DNA of 64,000 nucleotides. Source: Providencia huaxiensis. Its GTDB lineage: Bacteria; Pseudomonadota; Gammaproteobacteria; Enterobacterales; Enterobacteriaceae. Shown piece after piece: positions 22,532 through 31,855 of this stretch. The notes beneath the pieces were generated by a model. That model made no database searches and was not told the origin of the DNA. It saw only the letters and a list, made by a program, of their open reading frames with translations. The stretch spans positions 682,001 to 746,000 of the forward strand of contig NZ_CP031123.2 of assembly GCF_002843235.3 (NCBI RefSeq), given 5' to 3'. Position numbers and translations under genes: made by a program. Each line of letters starts with the position of its first letter. The first letter of the stretch is position 1.

Positions 22532-24127
22532 ATGCAAAAAATATTAAGAATCGATGAGAGCGACAACCTAATTGTTGCCTTAAAAGACCTGCAAGCAGGA
22601 GAGGCTTATCGCTGGGGAAATGAAGACGTGACCCTAGTGACAGATGTTAAAGCAAAACATAAGTTTGCGATCGAAGCGATACCTATTGATGGCATTGTTT
22701 CGATGTATGGCACCGCAGTAGGAAAAGCCACAAAGCCAATCGCAAAAGGAGAAGTTATCACCGTTGATAATATTCGCCATTACGCAGCCCCAGTTTCTTT
22801 AGAACAAGACGTACCATATGAGTGGAAAGCCCCTGATGTGTCTGCATATCAAGGGCGCACGTTTAAAGGCTATGTCCGTGAGGATGGGCGAGTGGGAACC
22901 GCAAATTACTGGCTGATCTTTCCATTAGTATTTTGTGAAAACCGCAATGTAACAAAACTTACTGATGCCTTAAATGAAGCATTAGGTTATACCAATAATA
23001 GTTTGAAAAACTTTGCATTAGATTTAACTGTGGGTGAGCAAGGGGGCGTCGCAAAACCTAAATTATTCCCACATATAGAAGGCGTGCGTTGCATTACGGT
23101 CACGAGTGGTTGCGGTGGCGCGACCTCTGACAGTAAGACCATGTGTGATGTGCTTGCTGCCTATGCGGATCACCCCAATGTCATCGGTATTACCGTCTTC
23201 AGTTTGGGCTGTGAAAAAGCACAGCGCAAAATGTTTAAAGAGTCACTCGCCGCTCGTAACCCCAATTTTGCTAAACCTGCACTTTACTTCCGCCAGCAAG
23301 AATGGAATAGCGAAGAAGAAATGATGCAAACCGCTTTGAAGCAAACTTATGAATGCATGAAGGCTGTCATACCGCAATCACGTATGGATGTTCCGTTGTC
23401 CCATTTAAAACTCGGTGTGAAATGTGGTGCTTCTGACGGTTTTTCTGGGATTTCGGGTAATCCAGCGATGGGGCTAGTCTCTGATTGGCTCGTCACGTTG
23501 GGGGGCGCATCTGGGTTAGCTGAATTCCCTGAATTGTGTGGTGCAGAAGGGGATATGGTGAAACGATGCATCTCTTTTGAGGATAAGAAAAAATTCTTAG
23601 ACTTGATGGAATGTTATGAAAAAACAGCGAATTTCTTTAATACTACGATTGCGGATAACCCGAGTCCCGGCAATATTGCGGACGGATTAATAACCGACGC
23701 GATTAAATCGACGGGAGCGGCTAAAAAGGGCGGAACATCACCGATTAGTGCGGTGTGCGACTATGCGGAGCCAATGCCAGACAGCGGGTTATCATTAGTT
23801 TGCACGCCGGGTAATGATGTTGATGCGGTCACTGGCCTCGTTGCTGCAGGCTGCAACGTAGTTATTTTTTCGACAGGGCTCGGAACTCCCACAGGAAACC
23901 CGATTGTGCCAGTTTTAAAAATATCGACTAATAGCGCAATTGCAACACGTTTGTCAGACATGATTGATTATGATTGTGGGCCAATTATTGATGGGGTTCC
24001 ATTACCTACAATAAGTAAAGGGTTATTTGAACGGGTGATTGAAACGGCAAGTGGTGACTATCAGGTCCAAGCGGATCGGCTAGAGCAGTTTGATTTCTTA
24101 TTATGGAAACGTTCATTGGATTTATAA
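22532..24127 (+). CDS. UxaA/GarD family sugar-acid dehydratase
   Basis: A 531-aa enzyme with an N-terminal SAF domain (about residues 1-95) and the large UxaA catalytic part. Family signatures include VTSGCGG, IGITVFSLGCEKAQ, LKLGVKCGASDGFSGISGNPAMG, NPSPGN, CTPGND and VVIFSTGLGTPTGNP. It is closer to altronate dehydratase UxaA (495 aa) than to galactarate dehydratase GarD (523 aa), but differs enough from both that the substrate is open. The expected reaction is removal of water from an aldonate or aldarate to give a 2-keto-3-deoxy acid, which the aldolase of the same operon would cleave. It is the last gene of the operon. Confidence 0.9.
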   Translation: MQKILRIDESDNLIVALKDLQAGEAYRWGNEDVTLVTDVKAKHKFAIEAIPIDGIVSMYGTAVGKATKPIAKGEVITVDNIRHYAAPVSLEQDVPYEWKAPDVSAYQGRTFKGYVREDGRVGTANYWLIFPLVFCENRNVTKLTDALNEALGYTNNSLKNFALDLTVGEQGGVAKPKLFPHIEGVRCITVTSGCGGATSDSKTMCDVLAAYADHPNVIGITVFSLGCEKAQRKMFKESLAARNPNFAKPALYFRQQEWNSEEEMMQTALKQTYECMKAVIPQSRMDVPLSHLKLGVKCGASDGFSGISGNPAMGLVSDWLVTLGGASGLAEFPELCGAEGDMVKRCISFEDKKKFLDLMECYEKTANFFNTTIADNPSPGNIADGLITDAIKSTGAAKKGGTSPISAVCDYAEPMPDSGLSLVCTPGNDVDAVTGLVAAGCNVVIFSTGLGTPTGNPIVPVLKISTNSAIATRLSDMIDYDCGPIIDGVPLPTISKGLFERVIETASGDYQVQADRLEQFDFLLWKRSLDL

Positions 24128-24149
24128 TTAATATAAACCAATAAAATGT

Positions 24150-24181
24150 AAAAATGTTGACGGGGTGATCTCCCCGTCAAC
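24150..24181 (-). terminator. Terminator between the dehydratase gene and ycaO
   Basis: A perfect 10-bp stem GTTGACGGGG (24156-24165) with CCCCGTCAAC (24172-24181) and 6-nt loop lies between convergent genes. The T-rich tail is on the minus strand, so it best serves ycaO, but it may also stop the operon from the other side. Confidence 0.85.
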
Positions 24182-24194
24182 GAATCAATTCACA

Positions 24195-25949
24195 TTATGC
24201 ATTGTCACGCTTTGCTTTTTGCAGCTTTTCATAAGCTGCCAGCAAGGCTTGGTGCGCAGGAAGTGCTTTCAGTTCTTCGTCAATCGACCACAAACCATAA
24301 AAGCATGCTTCCCCAGCGATAGCAGCGGATGCCGCATCTACTGCTTCTTGCCCATACATACGTACAAATGCGTTGTAGTATTGCGCAGGGTCACGCTCTT
24401 CTTCTTGGGATAACAACAACAGGGTTTGCAAGCAACGATAATAATTTGCACGCTCAGCAGTAAATACCGAACTATTGAAGTCTTGTGTCCATTCAACCCA
24501 AGCAAGTGCTTGCTCAAGATCACCACCCGCCAGTGCCAACATAGATTTTAGCTCGCCAATACGCAGGTTACTCCACCCATTGTCTTTACCTACAGCCAAA
24601 CCGAGTAATTCACGAACACGGGTAAAATCATCTAAACCGTCATCATCTAGTTGCTCGATAAGGGCAAGATAATCTTGTTTTTCCCATTGGCTATCAGGCA
24701 GGTTGATAATGGTGTCGCGTAAATAAGCGCCCATCGCGTTATTTGCGATATGTAAATCTTCTACTGGGTAAATATCAGACATACCCGGGACTAAAATACG
24801 GCAAGCGTAGACAACCAAATGGTTATAATCTGCAATATAGACTTCAGCATCTAATGTATTGAAAATACTGATAAGTGTTGCAAATTCTTCTTGAGTTGTG
24901 CCTTTAAAGCTCCAATCTGCAAAGGCATAATCGGCATCATCTTTAAACAAATCCCAGCTAATTAAACCGCTTGAATCAATAAAGTGTGTTTCAAGGTTTG
25001 TGTGTTCAGCCACTTCCTCGTCATCAAAGGTCGGCGCATTAAACACATCGAGGTCTTTTAAGCCACGGCCTTGCAGCAATTCGGTGACGGTACGCTCAAG
25101 AGCAACACCAAAGTCAGGATGAGCACCAAATGAGGCAAAACAAGTCCCGTTCTGTGGGTTAAATAATACCACACAAATTACAGGGTATTGGCCGCCCAGT
25201 GATGCGTCATAACAGAAAATTGGAAAACCTTCTTTTTCTAAGGTTTCAACGGCTTCAACTACCGCAGGGTAGCGTGCCATGACGTCAGCAGGGATAGCCG
25301 GTAAGCTAATACTATCAGCGATGATTTTATTTTTCACAAAGCGTTCAAAGACTTCGGAAAGGCCTTGTACACGCGCTTCGTTGGCGGTATTTCCCGCAGA
25401 CATTCCGTTAGAAACATATAGGTTGCCAACGATATTCATTGGAATGTACACGGTTTGGTTGTCTGATTGGCGGGTAAATGGCAGAGCGCAGATACCACGT
25501 TCTTCATTGCCGGACTGTAAGTCAATTAATTGGCTAGCGGCTAAGGCGTTGTCGGGGTCATAAAACTTAATCAAACGATTGTCTAATAACCCTTCAGGTA
25601 AACTGTCATCTTCGGTTAATGGGAACCATTTTTCATTAGGATAATGAACAAAATCCCCTTCAGCGATAGATTTACCGAGGTAAAAGTCCGCAAAGAAGTA
25701 ATTCGTTGATAAACGCTCAAAATACTCACCAAGCGCTGAGGCTAATGCGGCTTTTTTGCTCGCCCCTTTACCATTAGTGAAGCAAAGCGGGCACGCTTTA
25801 TCGCGAATATGTACAGACCAAACGTTGGGAACAGGGTTTAACCAAGAGGCTTCTTCAATATCAAACCCTAATTTCTTTAATTTGGTTTGAAATGCATCGA
25901 TGGAATCTTCAAGAGCGGCATCTTTGCCGGGAATAAAAGTTTGGCTCAT
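24195..25949 (-). CDS. ycaO: YcaO-type ATP-dependent protein, S12 methylthiolation accessory factor
   Basis: A 584-aa protein, close to the 586 aa of E. coli YcaO. The YcaO superfamily uses ATP to activate peptide amides; E. coli YcaO is linked to beta-methylthiolation of ribosomal protein S12 by RimO, by an unclear mechanism. The catalytic domain covers about residues 50-400 and contains AALASALGEYFERLSTNYF, NEARVQGLSEVFERFVK and ALERTVTELLQGR, which carry the ATP/Mg-binding glutamates. A helical C-terminal region follows. In E. coli it is next to focA; here a 5-kb cassette separates them. Confidence 0.95.
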   Translation of the reverse strand: MSQTFIPGKDAALEDSIDAFQTKLKKLGFDIEEASWLNPVPNVWSVHIRDKACPLCFTNGKGASKKAALASALGEYFERLSTNYFFADFYLGKSIAEGDFVHYPNEKWFPLTEDDSLPEGLLDNRLIKFYDPDNALAASQLIDLQSGNEERGICALPFTRQSDNQTVYIPMNIVGNLYVSNGMSAGNTANEARVQGLSEVFERFVKNKIIADSISLPAIPADVMARYPAVVEAVETLEKEGFPIFCYDASLGGQYPVICVVLFNPQNGTCFASFGAHPDFGVALERTVTELLQGRGLKDLDVFNAPTFDDEEVAEHTNLETHFIDSSGLISWDLFKDDADYAFADWSFKGTTQEEFATLISIFNTLDAEVYIADYNHLVVYACRILVPGMSDIYPVEDLHIANNAMGAYLRDTIINLPDSQWEKQDYLALIEQLDDDGLDDFTRVRELLGLAVGKDNGWSNLRIGELKSMLALAGGDLEQALAWVEWTQDFNSSVFTAERANYYRCLQTLLLLSQEEERDPAQYYNAFVRMYGQEAVDAASAAIAGEACFYGLWSIDEELKALPAHQALLAAYEKLQKAKRDNA

Positions 25950-26143
25950 TGTCAGTCACTTGTGAATAGAGTGTTTCAAACGGCCTATGATACGGATTTT
26001 TGTCGTAAGCCTCACGCTTTTTATTTGTTCACAGATAAATCATCTTAAAATTCATTATTTATCCTAAAATAATTGTATAGGTCACATAAAATTCAGCATA
26101 ATTCCACATAATAACTGAAGTTTATTAATGAAAGGAAAATAGG

Positions 26144-27187
26144 ATGAAAAACAGAAATAAAGCGCTTTTAGCGACATTGGTTTCACTGTTTGCCGTATCT
26201 GCTATCGCTCAACCTAATATTATGGTATTGGCGACAGGGGGAACGATAGCAGGTGGTGGTGATTCAGCCACATCTTCCAGTTATCAAGCGGGTAAAGTCG
26301 GGATTGATGCTTTAATTAATGCCGTGCCAGAAACCAAAAAAATTGCCAATTTAAGTGGTGAGCAGTTGGTGAATATTGGTTCACAAGATATGAATGACCA
26401 AGTCTGGCTGACACTGGCGAAAAAAATTAACCAAGATTGCGATAAAACAGATGGTTTTGTAATCACTCATGGTACTGATACTTTAGAAGAAACGGCATTT
26501 TTCCTTGATTTAACCACGCAATGTAAAAAGCCAATTGTCTTGGTTGGTGCAATGCGTCCTTCAACAGCTTTGGGCGCTGATGGTCCTTTGAACCTGTATA
26601 ATGCAGTAGTTTTAGCGACGGATAAGTCTGCTGGAGAGCGTGGTGTTTTGATGGCAATGAACGATAAAGTCGTGCAAGGCCGTAATGTGATGAAAATGAG
26701 CACCACTGAAGTACAGGCATTTGATGCCGTTAATAGTGGGGCAGAAGGTTTTATTCATGATGGTAAAGTCACCTATTTCCAAGCACCACAACCACGTGGT
26801 GACAAAGCGGCATTTGATGTAAGCAAACTCGAAAAGCTTCCTGCGGTAGGTATCGTTTATAATTATGCGAATGCATCAGCAGCTCCTGTGAAAGCCTTGA
26901 GAGAAGAAGGGGTTGAAGGAATTGTAAGCGCAGGTGTGGGTAACGGTAATATGTATAAAGTGGTATTTGACGCTTTAGCAAAAGCAGCGAAAGAAGACGT
27001 GGTTGTCGTTCGTTCAAGCCGTGTACCAACAGGTTATACAACAAGAAATGCTGAAGTAGATGACAATTTATATGGTTTTGTAGCTTCAGAAAGGTTGAAC
27101 CCGCAAAAAGCGCGTGTATTGCTGCAATTAGCCTTAACCCAGACTAAAGATCCCCAGCAAATTCAGGCATTATTTGAAAAATATTAA
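26144..27187 (+). CDS. ansB: L-asparaginase II, periplasmic
   Basis: A 347-aa precursor (E. coli AnsB 348 aa). The signal peptide MKNRNKALLATLVSLFAVSAIA should be cut after A22, giving a mature start QPNIMVLATGGTIAGGG. Catalytic Thr34 is in TGGTIAG, and the second active-site pair T111-D112 is in ITHGTDTLEET. A lysine in MRPSTALGADGP-type context completes the family pattern. It releases ammonia from asparagine in the periplasm; E. coli ansB is anaerobically induced through FNR and CRP. I found no convincing FNR site in the 194 bp upstream. A terminator follows. Confidence 0.95.
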   Translation: MKNRNKALLATLVSLFAVSAIAQPNIMVLATGGTIAGGGDSATSSSYQAGKVGIDALINAVPETKKIANLSGEQLVNIGSQDMNDQVWLTLAKKINQDCDKTDGFVITHGTDTLEETAFFLDLTTQCKKPIVLVGAMRPSTALGADGPLNLYNAVVLATDKSAGERGVLMAMNDKVVQGRNVMKMSTTEVQAFDAVNSGAEGFIHDGKVTYFQAPQPRGDKAAFDVSKLEKLPAVGIVYNYANASAAPVKALREEGVEGIVSAGVGNGNMYKVVFDALAKAAKEDVVVVRSSRVPTGYTTRNAEVDDNLYGFVASERLNPQKARVLLQLALTQTKDPQQIQALFEKY

Positions 27188-27216
27188 TTATCAAAACAAG
27201 TGTTAATTCAATACAG

Positions 27217-27246
27217 CGGGGTGCAGTAGCCTGTACCCCGTTAGTT
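27217..27246 (+). terminator. Terminator of ansB
   Basis: CGGGGTGCAG (27217-27226) pairs with CTGTACCCCG (27231-27240), with one G-T pair and a 4-nt loop, followed by TTAGTTTT. Confidence 0.85.
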
Positions 27247-27587
27247 TTATTGTTGCTAAGAAATTTCATATTTATGTACGTTATTTTTCAGCATAACAAC
27301 ATTTATCCTAAGCATTTCACTCAATATCTGATTTTTTTTAAGACAATTAGGTCAATGTGGTGATAGAACTTTGAGAATTCCTACAAAATAGAAAAAATTA
27401 AGGTACAAACAGTTAATTTATTGATTTTATCTTGAACCCTTTCTTATGTGTATTCTCTATATATTTTTTATATTTATCAATTTATTACATTTTATTTTTA
27501 GCAAGGTCATCACTGGTGATAATGGCAATTAATTAAAATTAATGTGTCGTTGATCATATTTTGGCAACAAAGCCTGTATCTGTGTTG

Positions 27588-27609
27588 ATAATTCGCGTTG
27601 CAAAAAATA
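27588..27609. promoter_or_regulatory. Possible NagC operator upstream of chiP
   Basis: ATAATTCGCGTTGCAAAAAA fits the general form of NagC sites (AT-rich arms around a TTCGC/GCGAA-like core). E. coli chiP is repressed by NagC. It is weak evidence from one site judged by eye. Confidence 0.3.
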
Positions 27610-27708
27610 GGCTAAATACATCGCAAGAGGCATAACTCATTGTGAATATTTAGATTTAAATGGAAAGTTAAATCGTATTTCGGCCGAAAAATAAAATTAA
27701 AAAATATT

Positions 27709-27716
27709 AGAGGAAT
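27709..27716 (+). promoter_or_regulatory. Possible ChiX small-RNA pairing site over the chiP ribosome binding site
   Basis: AGAGGAAT is complementary to the AUUCCUCU seed of E. coli ChiX sRNA as I remember it, and includes the chiP Shine-Dalgarno. In E. coli and Salmonella ChiX silences chiP by pairing at this place. The chiX gene is not in this window. Confidence 0.45.
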
Positions 27717-27722
27717 ACAAGA

Positions 27723-29120
27723 ATGGTTAATAAAAATGTCAATACTGGCAGGAAATTGCTCGTCTTAAAAATTGCAATAGCGATGCTTCCTATTGGTTAC
27801 CAGCCAATTATGCATGCGGAGCAATTTCTTGAAGATTCAAAACTTACTGGTGGCCTTTACTACTGGCAACGAGATCGTTCACGTAAGGATTTAGACCCAA
27901 ATAGCGATAAATATAAAAAATATGCGGATAATCTTAAACACTCAACGTTTAATGCCAGCCTAGATTTCTCATCCGGCTACTTCCAGGACATCATTGGGCT
28001 TGATTTAGCCGGTTTTACAGCTATTGAGCTATCAAATAGTGGGCCTGCTGCGCCAAATGAAATCGGCTTTAGTGATGCGAAATCACGTTGGGATGAAAAA
28101 TGGACAGGGGATCGCAGTGGTGTGACTTTTTATAAGGCTGCTGCAAAATTGAAATATGGCCCTTTCTGGGGGAGAGGCGGCTATATTCAGCCAACGGGGC
28201 AAACGCTTTTAGCATCCCATTGGAGTTATATGCCTGGAACATACCGCGGATTAGAGCTGGGTGGGGTGTTTGATTTTGAGCAAAATGGTGAACTCAGCAT
28301 GTCTTATATGTGGACCGACCGCTATAAAGCGCCTTGGTACCGTAGTATGTATGACTTTCGTGAAGCGGATGGTAAAACTGGGATCAGCTATTTACACTCA
28401 ATTGGCTTTAAATATGACTTTAAAAACAATCTAGTCCTTGAAGGTGCATATGGGCAAGCTAAAAGTTATATGGATCAATATTTTGCCAAGGTTTCGTATG
28501 CTACTCCTGTTGTAGGCCGTGACTTACGTATGTCTTATCAATTTTATGGAGCAAAAGACAAGGTTTCAGACGGCGGAGTTAACGATGTTTATGACGGTTT
28601 AGCTTGGTTGCAAGCGATGACATTAGGTTACACCTACGATGAATTTGATTTTAAAGTTGAGGGAACCTATGTAAAAGCTAAAGGTAATCAAGGTTATTTC
28701 CTACAGCGTATGACCCCTGGCTGGGCAACATCAAATGGCCGTATGGATATTTGGTGGGATGGCCGTTCAGACTGGAATGCTAATAATGAAAAAGCAGTAA
28801 TGGCAGGTGTCATGTATGATTTAAAAAATTGGGATTTAGCCGGATGGAAGGTCGGAACCTCATATATTTATGGATGGGATGCAAAACCAAGTACGAATAG
28901 CCAATATGCTCAAGATGTACGTTTGAAAGAAAGTGCATGGAACTTTGATATTTTATATACCGTACAGTCAGGGAGAGCGAAAGATACGTTGTTTAAACTG
29001 CATTTTACCAAATATGATAACCATACAGATATTCCGAGCTATGGCGGTGGTTACGGAAATATCTTCCAAGATGAAAAAGATATTAAATTTATGGTGATGA
29101 TGCCATTTACTGTATTTTAA
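27723..29120 (+). CDS. chiP: Chitoporin, OprD-type outer-membrane channel
   Basis: A 465-aa outer-membrane barrel closely like E. coli ChiP (YbfM, 468 aa), which admits chitooligosaccharides. The signal peptide should end at A32 (PIMHA), before [20 protein letters not shown]. Matches to ChiP include [38 protein letters not shown] and [10 protein letters not shown]. The C-terminus ends in VMMPFTVF, with the terminal Phe expected of barrel proteins. As in E. coli it lies near fur, but the small lipoprotein gene chiQ that follows chiP in E. coli is absent. A strong terminator follows. Confidence 0.93.
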   Translation: MVNKNVNTGRKLLVLKIAIAMLPIGYQPIMHAEQFLEDSKLTGGLYYWQRDRSRKDLDPNSDKYKKYADNLKHSTFNASLDFSSGYFQDIIGLDLAGFTAIELSNSGPAAPNEIGFSDAKSRWDEKWTGDRSGVTFYKAAAKLKYGPFWGRGGYIQPTGQTLLASHWSYMPGTYRGLELGGVFDFEQNGELSMSYMWTDRYKAPWYRSMYDFREADGKTGISYLHSIGFKYDFKNNLVLEGAYGQAKSYMDQYFAKVSYATPVVGRDLRMSYQFYGAKDKVSDGGVNDVYDGLAWLQAMTLGYTYDEFDFKVEGTYVKAKGNQGYFLQRMTPGWATSNGRMDIWWDGRSDWNANNEKAVMAGVMYDLKNWDLAGWKVGTSYIYGWDAKPSTNSQYAQDVRLKESAWNFDILYTVQSGRAKDTLFKLHFTKYDNHTDIPSYGGGYGNIFQDEKDIKFMVMMPFTVF

Positions 29121-29246
29121 AGTATAAAACATTTTAGTCACAATGACTGCTATAGGGGAAACCATGGCAGTCATTAAAGGGTATTACCTTATATTTTTAA
29201 TAATGAATGAGATATTAGCGTAAGGATAAATGCCTATATTAAAGCT

Positions 29247-29280
29247 TAAAAATAAGGTGAGTATTTTCACCTTATTTTTA
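29247..29280. terminator. Bidirectional terminator between chiP and the bactofilin gene
   Basis: A perfect 14-bp stem (29247-29260 with 29267-29280) and 6-nt loop has A/T ends giving a T run on each strand. It lies between convergent genes. A separate 9-bp inverted repeat (29142-29150 with 29167-29175) lies closer to chiP. Confidence 0.9.
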
Positions 29281-29286
29281 TTGTAA

Positions 29287-29976
29287 TTATAAAGATGCAT
29301 TATTTACACTTTCATTGAGTATGAAAGTGTCTTGTTTTAGTTTATCTTTTAATACGGTAACTTTTTCTGAATGATGAGCTGGGTTTTTAACTTGTGCTTG
29401 ACCAGATAAAATCCCACCTTTTTTAATTGATAAACTGCTGTAATGGATCGTGCCGTGGATTTCTCCATTATTTTCAATACAAATAGTATCAGAGTGGCAT
29501 TCACCTTCAATTCGCCCATTTACCACCAGTTCTTTGCAGGTGATATTTCCTGTCACTTGGCCGTTTAACATGACTTTAACCATATTATCTTTTCCAGTTA
29601 TATTCCCAATGACTTTTCCGTAGATATGCACTTGCTCATTAGAGGTAATATTTCCTTCAAAAATAACGTCCCTAGAGATAATCGTATTCGATTTTTCTTC
29701 ACTAATAGTTGGAGTTGATAGTGTGACTTGTTCTTCTATCTTTATGGTCACTTCAGGCTCACTACTTATCGAAGGGGGCGTTGCTGTAGGTGCGGGCTTG
29801 TTTTGTCTTTTGGTGAACATTTTACTTACCTTTTTTTGATTGAAGTATACGATCAAGAACAGTATTGATAATGCAAACGAAAATAAGGCGATAGTTAAAT
29901 AGCTAAAAAACCACCCTATTAAAGTAAGAAACCAGAAGAAAAAACTTGTATTGAGAAAAAGATATGTTTTTTTCAT
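29287..29976 (-). CDS. ccmA: Membrane-anchored bactofilin, CcmA-like
   Basis: A 229-aa protein. Two hydrophobic segments in residues 4-48 (LFLNTSFFFWFLTLIGWFF, then a second) anchor it in the membrane. A polar linker (50-100) leads to a bactofilin domain (about 98-195) made of short beta-helix repeats: VIFEGNITSNEQVHIYGKVIGNITG, MVKVMLNGQVTGNITCKELVVNGRIEGE, IENNGEIHGTIHYSSLSIKKGG. Bactofilins form non-polar filaments without nucleotide. Proteus mirabilis CcmA has this build and affects cell shape and swarming; orthology is my inference. The gene lies between chiP and fur, where E. coli has none. Confidence 0.88.
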   Translation of the reverse strand: MKKTYLFLNTSFFFWFLTLIGWFFSYLTIALFSFALSILFLIVYFNQKKVSKMFTKRQNKPAPTATPPSISSEPEVTIKIEEQVTLSTPTISEEKSNTIISRDVIFEGNITSNEQVHIYGKVIGNITGKDNMVKVMLNGQVTGNITCKELVVNGRIEGECHSDTICIENNGEIHGTIHYSSLSIKKGGILSGQAQVKNPAHHSEKVTVLKDKLKQDTFILNESVNNASL

Positions 29977-30454
29977 CAGTTAATCTCTTACAAATTACTA
30001 AAGTACTAAATAAGTTTAGTCAATAAATGTAATTACACATTTAAATTGTACGTTAACGTTATGGCTACATTTGAATCATTAACTCTCTAATCTAGAGTTA
30101 AAATTATAGTAAGGTAATAAAATAATTTTATATAGTATGAAACCCTAGAAATCATCTATAATATTATTTATATACTACTTTGATATGTAAGTGTAATTCT
30201 AGATAATAGAATATATTCATCGGTGAAATAATATAAAGGTTTTGATTTGAATTGCAACTATTATAGTTTCTAGGGGAAATTTTTACTAACTAAAAATTTT
30301 AGTGATAAATAGTTAAATTTAAGTTATTCACCAGAAATTATCACTAATCGATTGAAAAAATATCGATACTTAAAATAAAAAACCCTGATAAAGTTTATTA
30401 TCAGGGTTTTGGTATTTTTAACCATTACGCTTTATCAACGATGGTTGAATACTA
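29977..30454. other. AT-rich region between fur and the bactofilin gene
   Basis: This 478-bp region has very low GC and contains no gene. It holds the fur terminator (30374-30410) and must carry the bactofilin promoter. Confidence 0.5.
30374..30410 (-). terminator. Terminator of fur
   Basis: A perfect 13-bp stem AAAACCCTGATAA (30379-30391) with TTATCAGGGTTTT (30398-30410) and 6-nt loop is followed by T-rich sequence on the minus strand. Confidence 0.92.
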
Positions 30455-30904
30455 TTACTCTTTTGCTTCGTGTGCGTCAGCATTATCACGGCAATCACCG
30501 TCTGCGCAATGACCATATAGATATAAACTATGGTTAGATAGTTTAATGCCATGGCGAGCAGCGATATTTTTTTGGCGAGTTTCAATGGATTCGTCAGTAA
30601 ACTCAATCACTTTTCCACAATCTAAACAGATTAAATGGTCATGGTGATGTTGCTGAGTTAACTCGAATACAGATTTACCCCCCTCGAAGTTGTGACGGGT
30701 TACGATACCAGCATCATCAAATTGGTTTAACACGCGGTATACGGTTGCTAACCCGATCTCTTCACCCATATCGATCAGCTTTTTATAGAGATCTTCCGCA
30801 CTGACGTGGTGGCACTCAGGCTCTTGAAGTACTTCCAAAATTTTTAATCTTGGAAGAGTGACTTTGAGTCCAGCATTTTTCAATGCTTTATTGTTGTCTG
30901 TCAT
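30455..30904 (-). CDS. fur: Ferric uptake regulator
   Basis: A 149-aa repressor (E. coli Fur 148 aa) that binds Fur boxes when loaded with Fe(II). The start MTDNNKALKNAGLKVTLPRLKILEVLQ is nearly that of E. coli. The winged helix is at about residues 15-80, and the metal-binding part has HHHDHLICLDCGKVIEF and the C-terminal cysteine pair region GHCADGDC. It lies downstream of fldA on the same strand, as in E. coli. A candidate Fur box lies about 140 bp upstream. Confidence 0.98.
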   Translation of the reverse strand: MTDNNKALKNAGLKVTLPRLKILEVLQEPECHHVSAEDLYKKLIDMGEEIGLATVYRVLNQFDDAGIVTRHNFEGGKSVFELTQQHHHDHLICLDCGKVIEFTDESIETRQKNIAARHGIKLSNHSLYLYGHCADGDCRDNADAHEAKE

Positions 30905-31031
30905 GCGGGTTTGTCCTGTATCTTAAATCATAAATTTAACAATAATGAGACATTTTTAACATCAATACAGTTGTCTTCTAAACTGATTTACAATTATAGG
31001 CATGGAAAATAAAAATAGAAACCATGCATTG

Positions 31032-31050
31032 TCTCATTATTTTGATAATC
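31032..31050. promoter_or_regulatory. Candidate Fur box upstream of fur
   Basis: Read on the minus strand, GATTATCAAAATAATGAGA matches the 19-bp Fur consensus at 12 positions by my count. Autoregulation of fur is known in E. coli. The match is moderate. Confidence 0.35.
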
Positions 31051-31173
31051 TCTTGAGAACCTATCCTATTAGGATACCTTATCGGTTATTTTAGTTCACA
31101 CCACTGGTTTAGGTGATTCATTTTGTGCAAAACAGTGGTGCAATCTATGGGTAAGGGTTCTTTATATGAACTA

Positions 31174-31701
31174 TTAGCCTAAAATTTCAGCTAAAGACAT
31201 TTCTTCAGAGATTTGTTTTACCCATGCATCAACACGTTCATCTGTTAGCTCAGGTTGACGATCTTCATCAATAGCTAAACCAATAAAGTGGTTGTCATCT
31301 GCCATGCCTTTGGATACTTCAAAGTGATAACCTTCTGTTGGCCAATGGCCAACAATAACAGCACCACGAGGTTCGATAATATCGCGGATCGTACCCATAG
31401 CATCACAGAAATATTCAGCGTAGTCTTCTTGGTCTCCACAACCAAATAAGGCGACAAGTTTACCTTCGAAATCAATTTCTTCGAGAGTAGGGAAGAAATC
31501 ATCCCAATCACATTGGGCTTCACCATAATACCAAGTTGGAATACCGAGAAGTAGAATGTCAAAAGCTTCAATATCTTCTTTGCTACATTTTGCGATATCG
31601 TGAACTTCTGCTACATCTTTGCCTAATCTTTCTTGGATCATTTTGGCAATATTTTCTGTGTTACCTGTGTCACTTCCGAAGAAAATGCCTATGACTGCCA
31701 T
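31174..31701 (-). CDS. fldA: Flavodoxin 1
   Basis: A 175-aa FMN protein (E. coli 176 aa) that donates electrons to ferredoxin-like partners, including activation of pyruvate formate-lyase through PflA. The phosphate-binding loop GSDTGNTE (about residues 9-16) and the FMN-stacking segments PTWYYGEAQCDWDDF and GCGDQEDYAEYFCDAMG are present. It precedes fur on the same strand. An 8-bp inverted repeat with a long loop (31099-31106 with 31133-31140) may be a weak terminator. Confidence 0.96.
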   Translation of the reverse strand: MAVIGIFFGSDTGNTENIAKMIQERLGKDVAEVHDIAKCSKEDIEAFDILLLGIPTWYYGEAQCDWDDFFPTLEEIDFEGKLVALFGCGDQEDYAEYFCDAMGTIRDIIEPRGAVIVGHWPTEGYHFEVSKGMADDNHFIGLAIDEDRQPELTDERVDAWVKQISEEMSLAEILG

Positions 31702-31855
31702 AAAGTGATTAACCTCTTGTTTTTCTAAGAGAGCTAGAGGCGATAATTTGCCTTCTAGAGCCCATTTAGAACGAAAATAGATAGAATATTACGCCTTATT
31801 CTGGCGAAAAAATGTTGCTAAGTCTGTCAAATTTGTGTGATTTATCAAGATAACG

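Larger units (their letters stand above)
27188..27722. other. ansB-chiP intergenic region
   Basis: This 535-bp AT-rich gap holds the ansB terminator, a possible NagC operator (27588-27609) and the chiP leader with a possible small-RNA pairing site. I see no gene in it. Confidence 0.5.

Noticed and set aside
19128..24127. Aldolase gene as the housekeeping dapA
   Set aside because: Its operon context with a permease, sugar-acid dehydratase and IclR regulator favours a catabolic 2-keto-3-deoxy acid aldolase.
25950..26143. FNR or CRP site before ansB
   Set aside because: Expected from E. coli, but only half-sites with wrong spacing were seen.
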